Positions 40,151 through 46,864 of a stretch of 47,840 nt of DNA are shown piece after piece. Below the pieces are notes generated by a model. That model worked only from the letters and a program-made list of their open reading frames with translations. It had not been told where the DNA came from and ran no database searches. The position numbers were made by a program, and so were the translations under genes. This DNA comes from UBA6264 sp964531505. Lineage in GTDB: Bacteria; Patescibacteriota; Patescibacteriia; UBA2591; UBA6264. The stretch spans positions 1 through 47,840 of the forward strand of contig CAZHDT010000001.1 of assembly GCA_964531505.1 (NCBI GenBank). The letters are read 5' to 3'. How positions within the stretch are numbered: position 1 is the first letter of the stretch; each line of letters starts with the position of its first letter.

Positions 40151-41913
40151 TATTTTGAAATTTTTCTTTTAGTTTGATAATACCAATTTTCAATTTCATT
40201 AAAACGGTCAGCTGGGTGGGTGATTTGATTAATATTAACTCCTTTTATCTTTTCGTCAATTAAATAAGAATAACTGGCATTATAAAGGAAAATGGCCGGT
40301 AGATTGTTAGCAATAATTTCTTGAAATTCGCGGTAATTTATCTTTTTTTCTTCCAAATTGTTTGTTAAAGAGGCCTTTTCTAAAAGTTCATCGCTTCTCC
40401 GGAAGCTGAAACCAGTAAGATTTAAACCCGGTGTTTCACTTTGAGATGAATGCCAAAGTGAAAAAGGATCTGAGTTAAAGTCATCAAGAATGCCATATAA
40501 AAAAGCCTGAAAATTTCTTTTTTTAATAACTTCTTTTATTTTATCAGTAGGAATAACGATTAACTTTACTTTCAGGCCGATATTTTGCCATGATTTTTGG
40601 ATCAATTCGGCAATTTTTTCAAATTCTGATTGATTTACCGTAGTTAATTCTATTTCTAGAATTTGTTTATTCTTTTCATAAAATCCGTTTTCGTTTTTTT
40701 TCCAGCCGGCTTGGGTTAAAATATTTTCAGCTGCTGTTGGGTCATAAGAATAAGTCTTTATTTCCGAGTTAAAGAAAGCGGAAGAGGGGAGAATCGGCCC
40801 GTTAATGATAGTTCCCTGTTTATTAAAAACTTTTTCAAAAATTTCGTCTTTCGGAGTTAAATAAGAAAGAGCTTGACGAATAGACTTTTCTGTCAAATAG
40901 TTTTCTTTTCCCTCTGTTTCTGATTGGCGAAGGTTTAAAAATACGGCGTTATAATAAGGAAAATTTAAGCGATAATTTTTAAATCCTTTAATTTCCGCTT
41001 GCTGTTCATTTATTTGTCCGGGTGGAATAATCAGGCCGTTAATTTCTTGATTTTTTAGCGCAAGAAACGCTTGGTTGAAATCCGGATAAAAATGAAAGTT
41101 AATTTCTTTCAGAAATGGACTACTTTGATAATAAAAATTATTTCTTAACAAAGAATAAATAATTATTTTATCGTCCTTGTCTCTAGCCAATAGGTTAAAC
41201 TGATATGGTCCACTGCCAATTGGTTTTAAGTTAAAATTAGATTGGGAAATTTCTTCCGGTTTAATATTTTCCCAGATTGATTTAGGTAGGATACCTAATG
41301 TTAAAATAGAAAAAATATCAGGATTATTTTTCTCTATTTTTATTTTTAAACATTTTTCCGCAGTTTTTTCAAATTGTAGGTTTTTCAGTTTTTCTAACCG
41401 AGGATTTTTAAAAATATCATTTTGGCCAAGAGTGTAAGTAAAAAGAATGTCATCAATGGTTATTTTTTCTTCATTATGCCAAAAAAGATTTTCTTTTAGG
41501 CAAAATTCGTATTCTAATTGTTCGGGATTATAAATAAATTCTTGAACTAAATCGGGTATTAAATTAAAATCAGAGTCATATTTTAAAAGCCCGGAATAAA
41601 CTAAATTAACCAGGCTTAAATCAACTTCATCTACCGCTAAAAAAGGATTGATATTTTTCGGTTGGCCAATTGTGCCTTCATGATAATTTCCTCCGATATT
41701 GGGAACTATTTCTGAAGACGAAAAATAGAATTGGAAAAATAGAATGAGACAAGAAAAAAGAATACAACCCAAAAAAAGTTTAATCAAGTTTTTTTCCTTT
41801 AATGATAAAACTTCATTTAAATATTTTAATTGATGAAAAGAGGGGATTCTTTTTTTACCCTCCTTCGGTTTATTTTTTCTCGAAAAAGGATTTTTTTTAA
41901 AAGATAAGAACAT
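40150..41913 (-). CDS. OppA/DppA-type peptide-binding protein
   Basis: A 587-residue substrate-binding protein of the SBP_bac_5 (oligopeptide/nickel) family. A basic cytoplasmic start is followed by one transmembrane helix (about 45-66), then the binding domain: GTIGQPKNINPFLAVDEVDLSLVNLVYSGLL near 80-110, WHNEEKITIDDILFTYTLG near 143-162, PIGSGPYQF near 232-240, and IRQALSYLTPKDEIFEKVF near 344-362. It would be tethered, not free. No permease or ATPase genes are adjacent. It lies 7 bp after secG in the minus-strand operon, and its stop TAG touches tRNA-Leu. Confidence 0.88.
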   Translation of the reverse strand: MFLSFKKNPFSRKNKPKEGKKRIPSFHQLKYLNEVLSLKEKNLIKLFLGCILFSCLILFFQFYFSSSEIVPNIGGNYHEGTIGQPKNINPFLAVDEVDLSLVNLVYSGLLKYDSDFNLIPDLVQEFIYNPEQLEYEFCLKENLFWHNEEKITIDDILFTYTLGQNDIFKNPRLEKLKNLQFEKTAEKCLKIKIEKNNPDIFSILTLGILPKSIWENIKPEEISQSNFNLKPIGSGPYQFNLLARDKDDKIIIYSLLRNNFYYQSSPFLKEINFHFYPDFNQAFLALKNQEINGLIIPPGQINEQQAEIKGFKNYRLNFPYYNAVFLNLRQSETEGKENYLTEKSIRQALSYLTPKDEIFEKVFNKQGTIINGPILPSSAFFNSEIKTYSYDPTAAENILTQAGWKKNENGFYEKNKQILEIELTTVNQSEFEKIAELIQKSWQNIGLKVKLIVIPTDKIKEVIKKRNFQAFLYGILDDFNSDPFSLWHSSQSETPGLNLTGFSFRRSDELLEKASLTNNLEEKKINYREFQEIIANNLPAIFLYNASYSYLIDEKIKGVNINQITHPADRFNEIENWYYQTKRKISK

Positions 41914-41920
41914 AAAAAGT

Positions 41921-42142
41921 TTATTGTTGGGTAATCAAACGAAAGCCTCCTAAAGCCAAAAATAGAACAATTAAAACAATAGTGGAGATAAAAATCGTCT
42001 TTTCCAAACCCCTTTTAGTATGGTAACCCTCTCCACTCCCGCCGAAAATTCCTGATAATCCACTACCCCTTTGTTGAAGAAGAACAGTAATAATCAAGAG
42101 ACAAGAGATAACAATTTGAACAATGTTTAATATTCTTTGCAT
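41921..42142 (-). CDS. secG: protein-export channel subunit SecG
   Basis: A 73-residue protein with two transmembrane helices (about 4-24 and 47-68) joined by the typical glycine-rich loop QQRGSGLSGIFGGSGEGYHTKRG. It helps SecYEG translocate proteins. It sits 10 bp after folD and 7 bp before the peptide-binding protein gene, in the minus-strand operon. Length is standard for the family. Confidence 0.93.
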   Translation of the reverse strand: MQRILNIVQIVISCLLIITVLLQQRGSGLSGIFGGSGEGYHTKRGLEKTIFISTIVLIVLFLALGGFRLITQQ

Positions 42143-42152
42143 AAATTTTATA

Positions 42153-42968
42153 TTAATTTTTATTTTTAGAAGATAAATAAACGTTTTTAAGAAGATAGGC
42201 GACGGTTAAGGGTCCAACCCCTCCGGGAACTGGAGAAAGATAGGGAGTTTTTTTTCTTATTTTTTCATCTGCGTCCCCAACCGCTTTTCCCTTTATTCTA
42301 TTATATCCAATGTCGATGACAACGGCGTTTTTTTTAATCATTTCCGGCTTGATGAATTTTGGTTTTCCTATTGCAATAACAATTAAATCAGCTGTTTTTA
42401 TTTGATTTTTTTCTAATAAGGAAAAACTTTTTTTTAAATAAATGATTTCTGTTTTTATTTGATTTTTTTCTAAAAATTTTTTTAAAGGTTCAGCAAAAAT
42501 TTCGTTTTTACTCAAAATAACCGTTTTTTTATTTTTTAAGTTTATTTTAGTTTCTTTAATCAATTTGAGGGTGGCTTGATAAACCGGGGAAATAAATTTT
42601 GTTGCGGGATTAAATCCATCTACATCTTTTAAAGGAGAGATATTTTTTACTAATTTATTTGAATTTAAATGTTTTGGCAAGGGAAGTTGAAGAATTACGC
42701 CATTGATTGATTTATCTTTGTTTATTTTTTTAATTAATTCAATTATCTTTTTGTTTGAAGTTTTATTAGCGAGTGCGAATTTTTTGAATTTAATTCCCAT
42801 TTTCTTTGCCGCCTTTTCTTTTAAACTTACATAAATTAGAGAGCTGGGTTCTTTGCCGACCAAAATGGCGGCTAAGCCGGGTTTTAGGTTTCTTTTTTTA
42901 ATTTCTTTTCTAATGTCTTCTTTTATTTTTTCCGCAATTTTTTTTCCATTCAGGATAATTTTTTCCAT
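42153..42968 (-). CDS. folD: methylene-THF dehydrogenase / cyclohydrolase
   Basis: Bifunctional folate enzyme that interconverts methylene-, methenyl- and formyl-THF. It has the active-site YVSLKEKAAKKMGI near 46-59, VILQLPLPKHLN near 91-102, KDVDGFNP near 114-121 and PVPGGVGPLTVAYLL near 247-261. At 271 residues it is a little short, and lysine content is very high, but all main motifs are present. It begins 3 bp after glyA, so serine-derived one-carbon units flow directly into its pathway. Confidence 0.94.
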   Translation of the reverse strand: MEKIILNGKKIAEKIKEDIRKEIKKRNLKPGLAAILVGKEPSSLIYVSLKEKAAKKMGIKFKKFALANKTSNKKIIELIKKINKDKSINGVILQLPLPKHLNSNKLVKNISPLKDVDGFNPATKFISPVYQATLKLIKETKINLKNKKTVILSKNEIFAEPLKKFLEKNQIKTEIIYLKKSFSLLEKNQIKTADLIVIAIGKPKFIKPEMIKKNAVVIDIGYNRIKGKAVGDADEKIRKKTPYLSPVPGGVGPLTVAYLLKNVYLSSKNKN

Positions 42969-42971
42969 ATT

Positions 42972-44216
42972 TTAGATTTTAAAGTTTTGGTAAATGGGAT
43001 GCTTTAAAGCTAATCGTTTGGTAGCCGTTTTTATTTTTTTTATTATTTTTTCATTATCAAAATGATAAATTATTTCAGCTATCAACTGGCCGATAATTTC
43101 CATTTCTTTTTCTTTAAATCCGCGAGTGGTTAATGCCGGGGTTCCTAGCCGAATACCAGAGGGATTAAAGGGGGTGCGGGAATCATAAGGAATCATATTC
43201 TTATTAACATAAATGCAGGCTTTTTCCAAGGCTCTTTCTCCTTGTTTGCCAGTTATTCCGGTTTTAGTCAAATCAATCAAAATTAGATGGTTGTCAGTGC
43301 CATGAGAAATTAATTCTAATCCTTGTTTTTTTAAAGATAGCGCCAAAGCTTTGGCATTTTTAACAATTTGTTGAGCATATTTTTGAAAGTTTTTTTGAGA
43401 GGCTTCTTTTAGCGCGACAGCAATTGCCGCGGTGGTGTGGTTGTGAGGTCCGCCTTGCATGCCAGGAAAAACGCCTTTGTCAATGACTTCCGCATATTCT
43501 TTTTTACACATAATCATTGCCCCCCTTGGCCCTCGCAAAGTTTTATGAGTGGTAGTGGTGACAATGTCAATAAAAGGGAATGGCTGGGGGTGCATTTTTC
43601 CAATGATTAACCCGGCAATATGAGCGATGTCTGCCATGCTAATCGCTTTTACTTTTTTAGCGATTTCTGCAAATTTTTTAAATTTGATAATTCTAGGATA
43701 AGCAGTGGCGCCACAAAGAATTATTTTAGGTTTATGCTTCTTTGCTAATTTTTCTACTTCATTATAATCAATTAAATGATTTTTAGGGTCAACGCCATAT
43801 TGAATAAAATTAAAAATTTTACCGGATAAATTTACTTTATGTCCATGAGTTAAATGTCCGCCGTGAGCCAAATTCATACCCATAATTGTATCGCCAGGTT
43901 GTAATAAAGAAAAATATACTTCTAAATTTGCCGGCGAGCCGGAATAAGGCTGGATATTAACATGTTCAGCATGGAATAATTTTTTTGCTCTTTCAATCGC
44001 TAAAGTTTCTATCTCATCAATAAATTCGTTTCCGCCGTAATATCTTTTTCCAGGATATCCTTCAGAATATTTATTGGTTAAGGGAGACCCCATGGCTTTT
44101 AGAACCGCTTCAGAAACAAAATTTTCTGATGGAATTAGTTCCAGGCCTTGTTGTTGTCTGATAATTTCTTTTTTTAAAAATCCGGCAATTTGCGGATCTG
44201 TTTTTATTAAATTCAT
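42972..44216 (-). CDS. glyA: serine hydroxymethyltransferase
   Basis: PLP enzyme converting serine and THF to glycine and methylene-THF. Motifs: LIPSENFVSEAVLKAMGSPLTNKYSEGYPGKRYYGGNEF near 22-61, the PLP lysine in TTTTHKTLRGPRGA near 220-233, and SGIRLGTPALTTRGFKE near 355-371. The 414-residue length is standard. It heads the operon glyA-folD-secG-oppA-tRNA-Leu on the minus strand. The promoter lies so close (see 44223-44250) that the mRNA would begin at the start codon. Confidence 0.97.
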   Translation of the reverse strand: MNLIKTDPQIAGFLKKEIIRQQQGLELIPSENFVSEAVLKAMGSPLTNKYSEGYPGKRYYGGNEFIDEIETLAIERAKKLFHAEHVNIQPYSGSPANLEVYFSLLQPGDTIMGMNLAHGGHLTHGHKVNLSGKIFNFIQYGVDPKNHLIDYNEVEKLAKKHKPKIILCGATAYPRIIKFKKFAEIAKKVKAISMADIAHIAGLIIGKMHPQPFPFIDIVTTTTHKTLRGPRGAMIMCKKEYAEVIDKGVFPGMQGGPHNHTTAAIAVALKEASQKNFQKYAQQIVKNAKALALSLKKQGLELISHGTDNHLILIDLTKTGITGKQGERALEKACIYVNKNMIPYDSRTPFNPSGIRLGTPALTTRGFKEKEMEIIGQLIAEIIYHFDNEKIIKKIKTATKRLALKHPIYQNFKI

Positions 44217-44222
44217 ATTATA

Positions 44223-44250
44223 ATTTTATCTGATTCAGAAGATTTGTCAA
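44223..44250 (-). promoter_or_regulatory. promoter of the glyA operon, start codon at +1
   Basis: On the minus strand TTGACA (44250-44245), a 16-bp spacer and TAAAAT (44228-44223), then 6 nt to the ATG at 44216. This gives a leaderless glyA message. Confidence 0.7.
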
Positions 44251-44404
44251 TTTAAATGTTAATATTTGGTCGGGTGCTTGGGTAATTGGGCATTAAGGTA
44301 ATCAGGAAATTTGGTGCTCGAATACTTAAATTTAAATGTTTTGAATTATTTAGGAACTTAAAAAAGTATCAAAAAAAATGGTGTTTTGTAAAAATTTAGT
44401 GGAT

Positions 44405-44438
44405 AAAAAATCCGCTCGGAAACGAAGATTAGGAGCGG
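44405..44438 (-). terminator. minus-strand terminator upstream of glyA
   Basis: Read on the minus strand: CCGCTC (44438-44433), 15-nt loop, GAGCGG (44417-44412), then ATTTTTT. It faces glyA, 190 bp before its start, with no minus-strand gene behind it, so it would end a small RNA or an attenuated leader. Confidence 0.5.
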
Positions 44439-44450
44439 GTTAGGGAATGG

Positions 44451-44483
44451 TAAAAGTTTGGTGGCTGAGCCACCAAACTTTTA
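44451..44483. repeat. 15-bp perfect hairpin
   Basis: TAAAAGTTTGGTGGC (44451-44465), loop TGA, GCCACCAAACTTTTA (44469-44483). Symmetrical A and T ends would allow termination either way. Its 3-nt loop matches the other hairpins of this genome. Confidence 0.7.
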
Positions 44484-44524
44484 GCTTCGGGGTATAGGGG
44501 TTTGATCTTTTAAAAAATTGACAA

Positions 44525-44579
44525 TTGACAAAAAAATAATTTTTTGCTATCTTTTAATTAAATTAAGTAAAAAAACTTC
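44525..44579 (+). repeat. 55-bp copy left of the assembly gap
   Basis: Identical over 55 bp to 44680-44734, directly across the N-run. It is most simply the same locus seen at two contig ends. Confidence 0.9.
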
Positions 44580-44679
44580 NNNNNNNNNNNNNNNNNNNNN
44601 NNNNNNNNNNNNNNNNNNNNNNNNNNNNNNNNNNNNNNNNNNNNNNNNNNNNNNNNNNNNNNNNNNNNNNNNNNNNNNN
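44580..44679. other. assembly gap of exactly 100 N
   Basis: A scaffolding gap of default size. Both edges carry the same 55 bp, so the two contigs probably overlap and the true gap may be zero. Confidence 0.95.
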
Positions 44680-44708
44680 TTGACAAAAAAATAATTTTTT
44701 GCTATCTT
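44680..44708 (+). promoter_or_regulatory. promoter of the 44751 gene
   Basis: TTGACA (44680-44685), 17-bp spacer, TATCTT (44703-44708). The copy left of the gap has the same boxes at 44525-44553. Confidence 0.7.
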
Positions 44709-44734
44709 TTAATTAAATTAAGTAAAAAAACTTC
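44680..44734 (+). repeat. 55-bp copy right of the assembly gap
   Basis: Second copy of the sequence at 44525-44579. It includes the promoter of the next gene. Confidence 0.9.
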
Positions 44735-44750
44735 TTTTAAGGGAGGGATT

Positions 44751-45023
44751 ATGGAACAAAGATTACAAGTACTACCCGAAGAAATTCAGGTAGTAACGAT
44801 TGATTCTCCTATTTTTAGGAGAATCAGAAATGAAGTTCTTTTAGGGAAACGTCACGGAATGTGGTTTCCCAAAAATGTAAAAATTTCTCCTGGTCCAGCT
44901 TTTTTCTATTCACTGCGTCAAGGTAGATTTATAGAGGTTTATGTCGAAAAAGTTGAACAAGGAAATAGACAGTTAGTATGCTGGCGAGAGGTCGTTTTTC
45001 AAATTAATAATGTGGAGGCGTAA
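44751..45023 (+). CDS. 90-residue protein of unknown function with strong RBS
   Basis: A small soluble protein (MEQRLQVLPEEIQVVTIDSP...), with a basic middle (FRRIRNEVLLGKRHGMWFPKN), a hydrophobic SPGPAFFYSLRQGRFIEVYVEKVE and CWREVVFQI near the end. No family is recognised; the alternating strands suggest a small beta-rich fold, possibly PUA- or ASCH-like, which is speculation. The start is fixed by GGGAGGG (44741-44747), one of only three strong ribosome binding sites in the window. It has its own promoter and terminator. A local inverted repeat, ACTACC/GGTAGT (44770-44793), lies in the first codons and could fold over the start. Confidence 0.6.
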   Translation: MEQRLQVLPEEIQVVTIDSPIFRRIRNEVLLGKRHGMWFPKNVKISPGPAFFYSLRQGRFIEVYVEKVEQGNRQLVCWREVVFQINNVEA

Positions 45024-45029
45024 ATTTTT

Positions 45030-45060
45030 GATCCTCGGGTAACCGAGGATCATTCTTTTT
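45030..45060 (+). terminator. terminator after the 44751 gene
   Basis: GATCCTCGG (45030-45038), loop GTAA, CCGAGGATC (45043-45051), followed by ATTCTTTTT. Confidence 0.85.
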
Positions 45061-45148
45061 GTTTCCCTTTTTTCATTTTTTTTGTTATTATTAAAGTCAT
45101 AGAAATATGGAAAAACATAAAAATAACCGGAGTATTAAAGATTTAAAG

Positions 45149-45196
45149 TTGATACAGGTCGGACCTGTATCAACAGTTATACCGGGTTAAACCTCC
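45149..45196. repeat. hairpins with AGGT-NNN-ACCT tip
   Basis: TTGATACAGGT (45149-45159), loop CGG, ACCTGTATCAA (45163-45173) is an 11-bp perfect stem. A second, weaker one (GGGT-TAA-ACCT, 45184-45194, within a TTAT/ATAA frame) follows. Both match the core of the tandem set at 21519-21656. Confidence 0.7.
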
Positions 45197-45225
45197 ATAA
45201 AAGATTTTAATAAATTAATTGACAT

Positions 45226-45297
45226 GCCGCCTTCGTCTAGTGGTTAGGACGCGTGGTTCTCATCCACGTAACACCGGTTCAATTCCGGTAGGCGGTA
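45226..45297 (+). tRNA. tRNA-Glu(CTC), CCA not encoded
   Basis: A 72-nt cloverleaf: acceptor GCCGCCT with AGGCGGT (first pair is G-T), D-arm GTCT/GGAC, anticodon stem CGTGG/CCACG with loop TTCTCAT (anticodon CTC at 45259-45261), T-arm ACCGG/CCGGT. TC at positions 8-9 and GTCT are typical of glutamate tRNAs. No CCA follows, unlike tRNA-Leu, so a CCA-adding enzyme is needed. A T-run follows as terminator. Confidence 0.93.
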
Positions 45298-45362
45298 TTT
45301 TTTAAATTAAAAAAATGTTTTATTTTAGAAACAGAGCTTTTAAAATTTTTCAAAGATTGTTA

Positions 45363-45392
45363 TTGACAAAACAATAAAAAAGATGATATTAT
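45363..45392 (+). promoter_or_regulatory. promoter of the 45500 gene
   Basis: TTGACA (45363-45368), 18-bp spacer, TATTAT (45387-45392), with a leader of about 100 nt before the ATG at 45500. Confidence 0.6.
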
Positions 45393-45499
45393 TTGAATAT
45401 AAAATAAAAATAAATTTCGTTTTTTATTTTTTATTAATTTTGTTCTTTACATTATAAAAAATTTTTTCAAGAAAAAAATCAAACAAAAGAGAGGATGTT

Positions 45500-46216
45500 A
45501 TGAAAAAAAACTTTGGGGACGCAGTAAAACTCAGTGTTATTGCGCTGGGTATATTTTCCATTGTTTTTTTCATGCTTGTTTTTTGCGTGAAAAAAAGTTC
45601 CGCAGTACCATGTTTTTCGGGAATAACCGGCTTTTCAGTTTTGGCGTCTATTGTGGGCGTAGGGATGTCCACAGGCTTGTTCAAAGAAAAAGTAAACGAA
45701 TTTTTAGAGCAGACGGTCGCGTGTGCCCTAATCTTTAGTTTTCTTGTAGTGACGCTGATAGAAAAAGCGTCATTTCTATCAGTTTTATGGATAATTGCCA
45801 CAATAGGTTTATTGATATTATTGCTTATTTGGTTGAAAAAAACGGTGATAGAAAGGGGTTTGATTTTTTACTGCATCATGGAAGCGGTGATAATAATTAT
45901 GGCCGTATTCCTAACAAATTTTTTATTTATGAATCCCGGCATTAAGGGATTCATAACCGGATTATCTCTCATTGTTCTATCAATAACCACAATTGTTCTT
46001 CTTTATGATATTCTCATAAGAGAAGAGGGATTTGGTTTAATTGCCGGAATCGCGGGAGTGGCCATCCCTATTGTTTTAGAAGTTATTTTTGGGTTTTGCT
46101 CCGCGATTTGCGAGATAATGGTTGCAATATGGATTATTGCAATTATTGTCGCGATGATTTATATCATCGCGGAAGTATTTCAATTCAAAGTCCTATTGAA
46201 GGACATGTTTTTATAG
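45500..46216 (+). CDS. seven-helix membrane protein of unknown function
   Basis: A 238-residue integral membrane protein with about seven helices (roughly 12-32, 38-58, 70-88, 92-112, 120-142, 148-168, 178-226 as two). Few charged residues lie outside short loops. No transporter or enzyme signature is recognised. The start is supported by GAGAGG (45489-45494), 5 nt upstream, a rare ribosome binding site here. Codons contain more G and C than in the neighbours, as in the 6828 gene. It has its own promoter and terminator, so it is a single-gene unit. Confidence 0.65.
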   Translation: MKKNFGDAVKLSVIALGIFSIVFFMLVFCVKKSSAVPCFSGITGFSVLASIVGVGMSTGLFKEKVNEFLEQTVACALIFSFLVVTLIEKASFLSVLWIIATIGLLILLLIWLKKTVIERGLIFYCIMEAVIIIMAVFLTNFLFMNPGIKGFITGLSLIVLSITTIVLLYDILIREEGFGLIAGIAGVAIPIVLEVIFGFCSAICEIMVAIWIIAIIVAMIYIIAEVFQFKVLLKDMFL

Positions 46217-46250
46217 AAATAAATAAATAATGGAGGTTATGACTTATGAT

Positions 46251-46283
46251 AAGGGCTGTTTATTAAATAGCCCTTATTCTTTT
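46251..46283 (+). terminator. terminator after the 45500 gene
   Basis: AAGGGCT (46251-46257) with AGCCCTT (46269-46275), extended by a TTTA/TAAA inner stem, then ATTCTTTTT. Confidence 0.85.
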
Positions 46284-46296
46284 TATATTTTTATTA

Positions 46297-46340
46297 TTGC
46301 CTTATTTGAGAATTATCTTATAATAATACAAGATAATTCT
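46297..46340 (+). promoter_or_regulatory. promoter inside an 11-bp inverted repeat
   Basis: TTGCCT (46297-46302), 16-bp spacer, TATAAT (46319-46324). The -10 box sits in the centre of a perfect inverted repeat, AGAATTATCTT (46309-46319) and AAGATAATTCT (46330-46340), with a 10-bp spacer. Its size fits an operator for a dimeric repressor. Confidence 0.65.
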
Positions 46341-46354
46341 AATTTAAAATTTTT

Positions 46355-46858
46355 ATGCCTAATAGAAGAATTGGTCCTAATTTTTCTCCGGAACAACCAG
46401 ATTTTGAAAAACAGACTGTTAACCAGCCTGAGATATTAGTTTCTCCAGAAACTAAAGAAGGAGATGAAAATTTAGTTTTAAACAAGGAAAAAAAAGAATC
46501 AGCTAAGGAGATCATTCAACCATCATCAGCCCCAATTTCTAAAACCCCTTTTATTTTGAAAGAAAAAAGCGAAGTTTTAAAAGAAATTGAAAGCATTTTA
46601 TCAGAGGGCATGGAAGAATCATATCAGAGTTTGCCCGATGACTTAAAAAAAGATTTCAAACAAAAAGGAGAAGAAACCGCTTCAAAAATAGAAGAGATCG
46701 TTAATCAAGCCAGAATAATGGTTCATAAAATTGTGGATTTAATTAAGAATTGGCTTATGATAATTCCCGGAGTTAATAAATTTTTTTTAGAGCAGGAGAC
46801 TAAAATAAAAACCGGGAAAATTTTAATGTTAGCGGAAAAAAAGAAACAAATTAAATAA
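46355..46858 (+). CDS. conserved Patescibacteria-type protein linked to T4SS ATPase
   Basis: A 167-residue protein. The first 65 residues are polar, low-complexity and likely disordered; residues 70-167 are helical: LKEIESILSEGMEESYQSLPDDLKKDFKQKGEETASKIEEI, then an amphipathic or membrane-touching piece LIKNWLMIIPGVNKFFLEQETKIKTGKILML. I recall similar proteins in this group beside the ATPase that follows here, but no function is known. The next gene begins 6 bp later, so they are co-transcribed from the promoter at 46297. Confidence 0.6.
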   Translation: MPNRRIGPNFSPEQPDFEKQTVNQPEILVSPETKEGDENLVLNKEKKESAKEIIQPSSAPISKTPFILKEKSEVLKEIESILSEGMEESYQSLPDDLKKDFKQKGEETASKIEEIVNQARIMVHKIVDLIKNWLMIIPGVNKFFLEQETKIKTGKILMLAEKKKQIK

Positions 46859-46864
46859 ATTTTT

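Larger units (their letters stand above)
44251..44524. other. gene-free stretch upstream of glyA with strong hairpins
   Basis: No coding frame is convincing. It contains a minus-strand terminator-like hairpin (44405-44438) and a 15-bp hairpin (44451-44483). A GAAGC (44486-44481, minus) and CTTCG pairing is also possible, so a minus-strand leader or small RNA may start near 44520. Confidence 0.5.

Noticed and set aside
44580..44679. A mobile-element target duplication around the N gap
   Set aside because: A 55-bp perfect duplication next to a default-size N-run is better explained by overlapping contig ends than by an insertion.
45219..45224. TTGACA just before tRNA-Glu read as its -35 box
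   Set aside because: It lies 1 bp before the mature 5' end, so the -10 box would fall inside the tRNA. The true promoter must be upstream or the box is chance.
46230..46439. Small frame after the 45500 gene with a GGAGG just upstream of an ATG (46239)
   Set aside because: It runs through a strong terminator hairpin, the next promoter and into the following gene in another frame. The SD-like GGAGG is only 2 nt from the ATG. It is probably a relic or chance.
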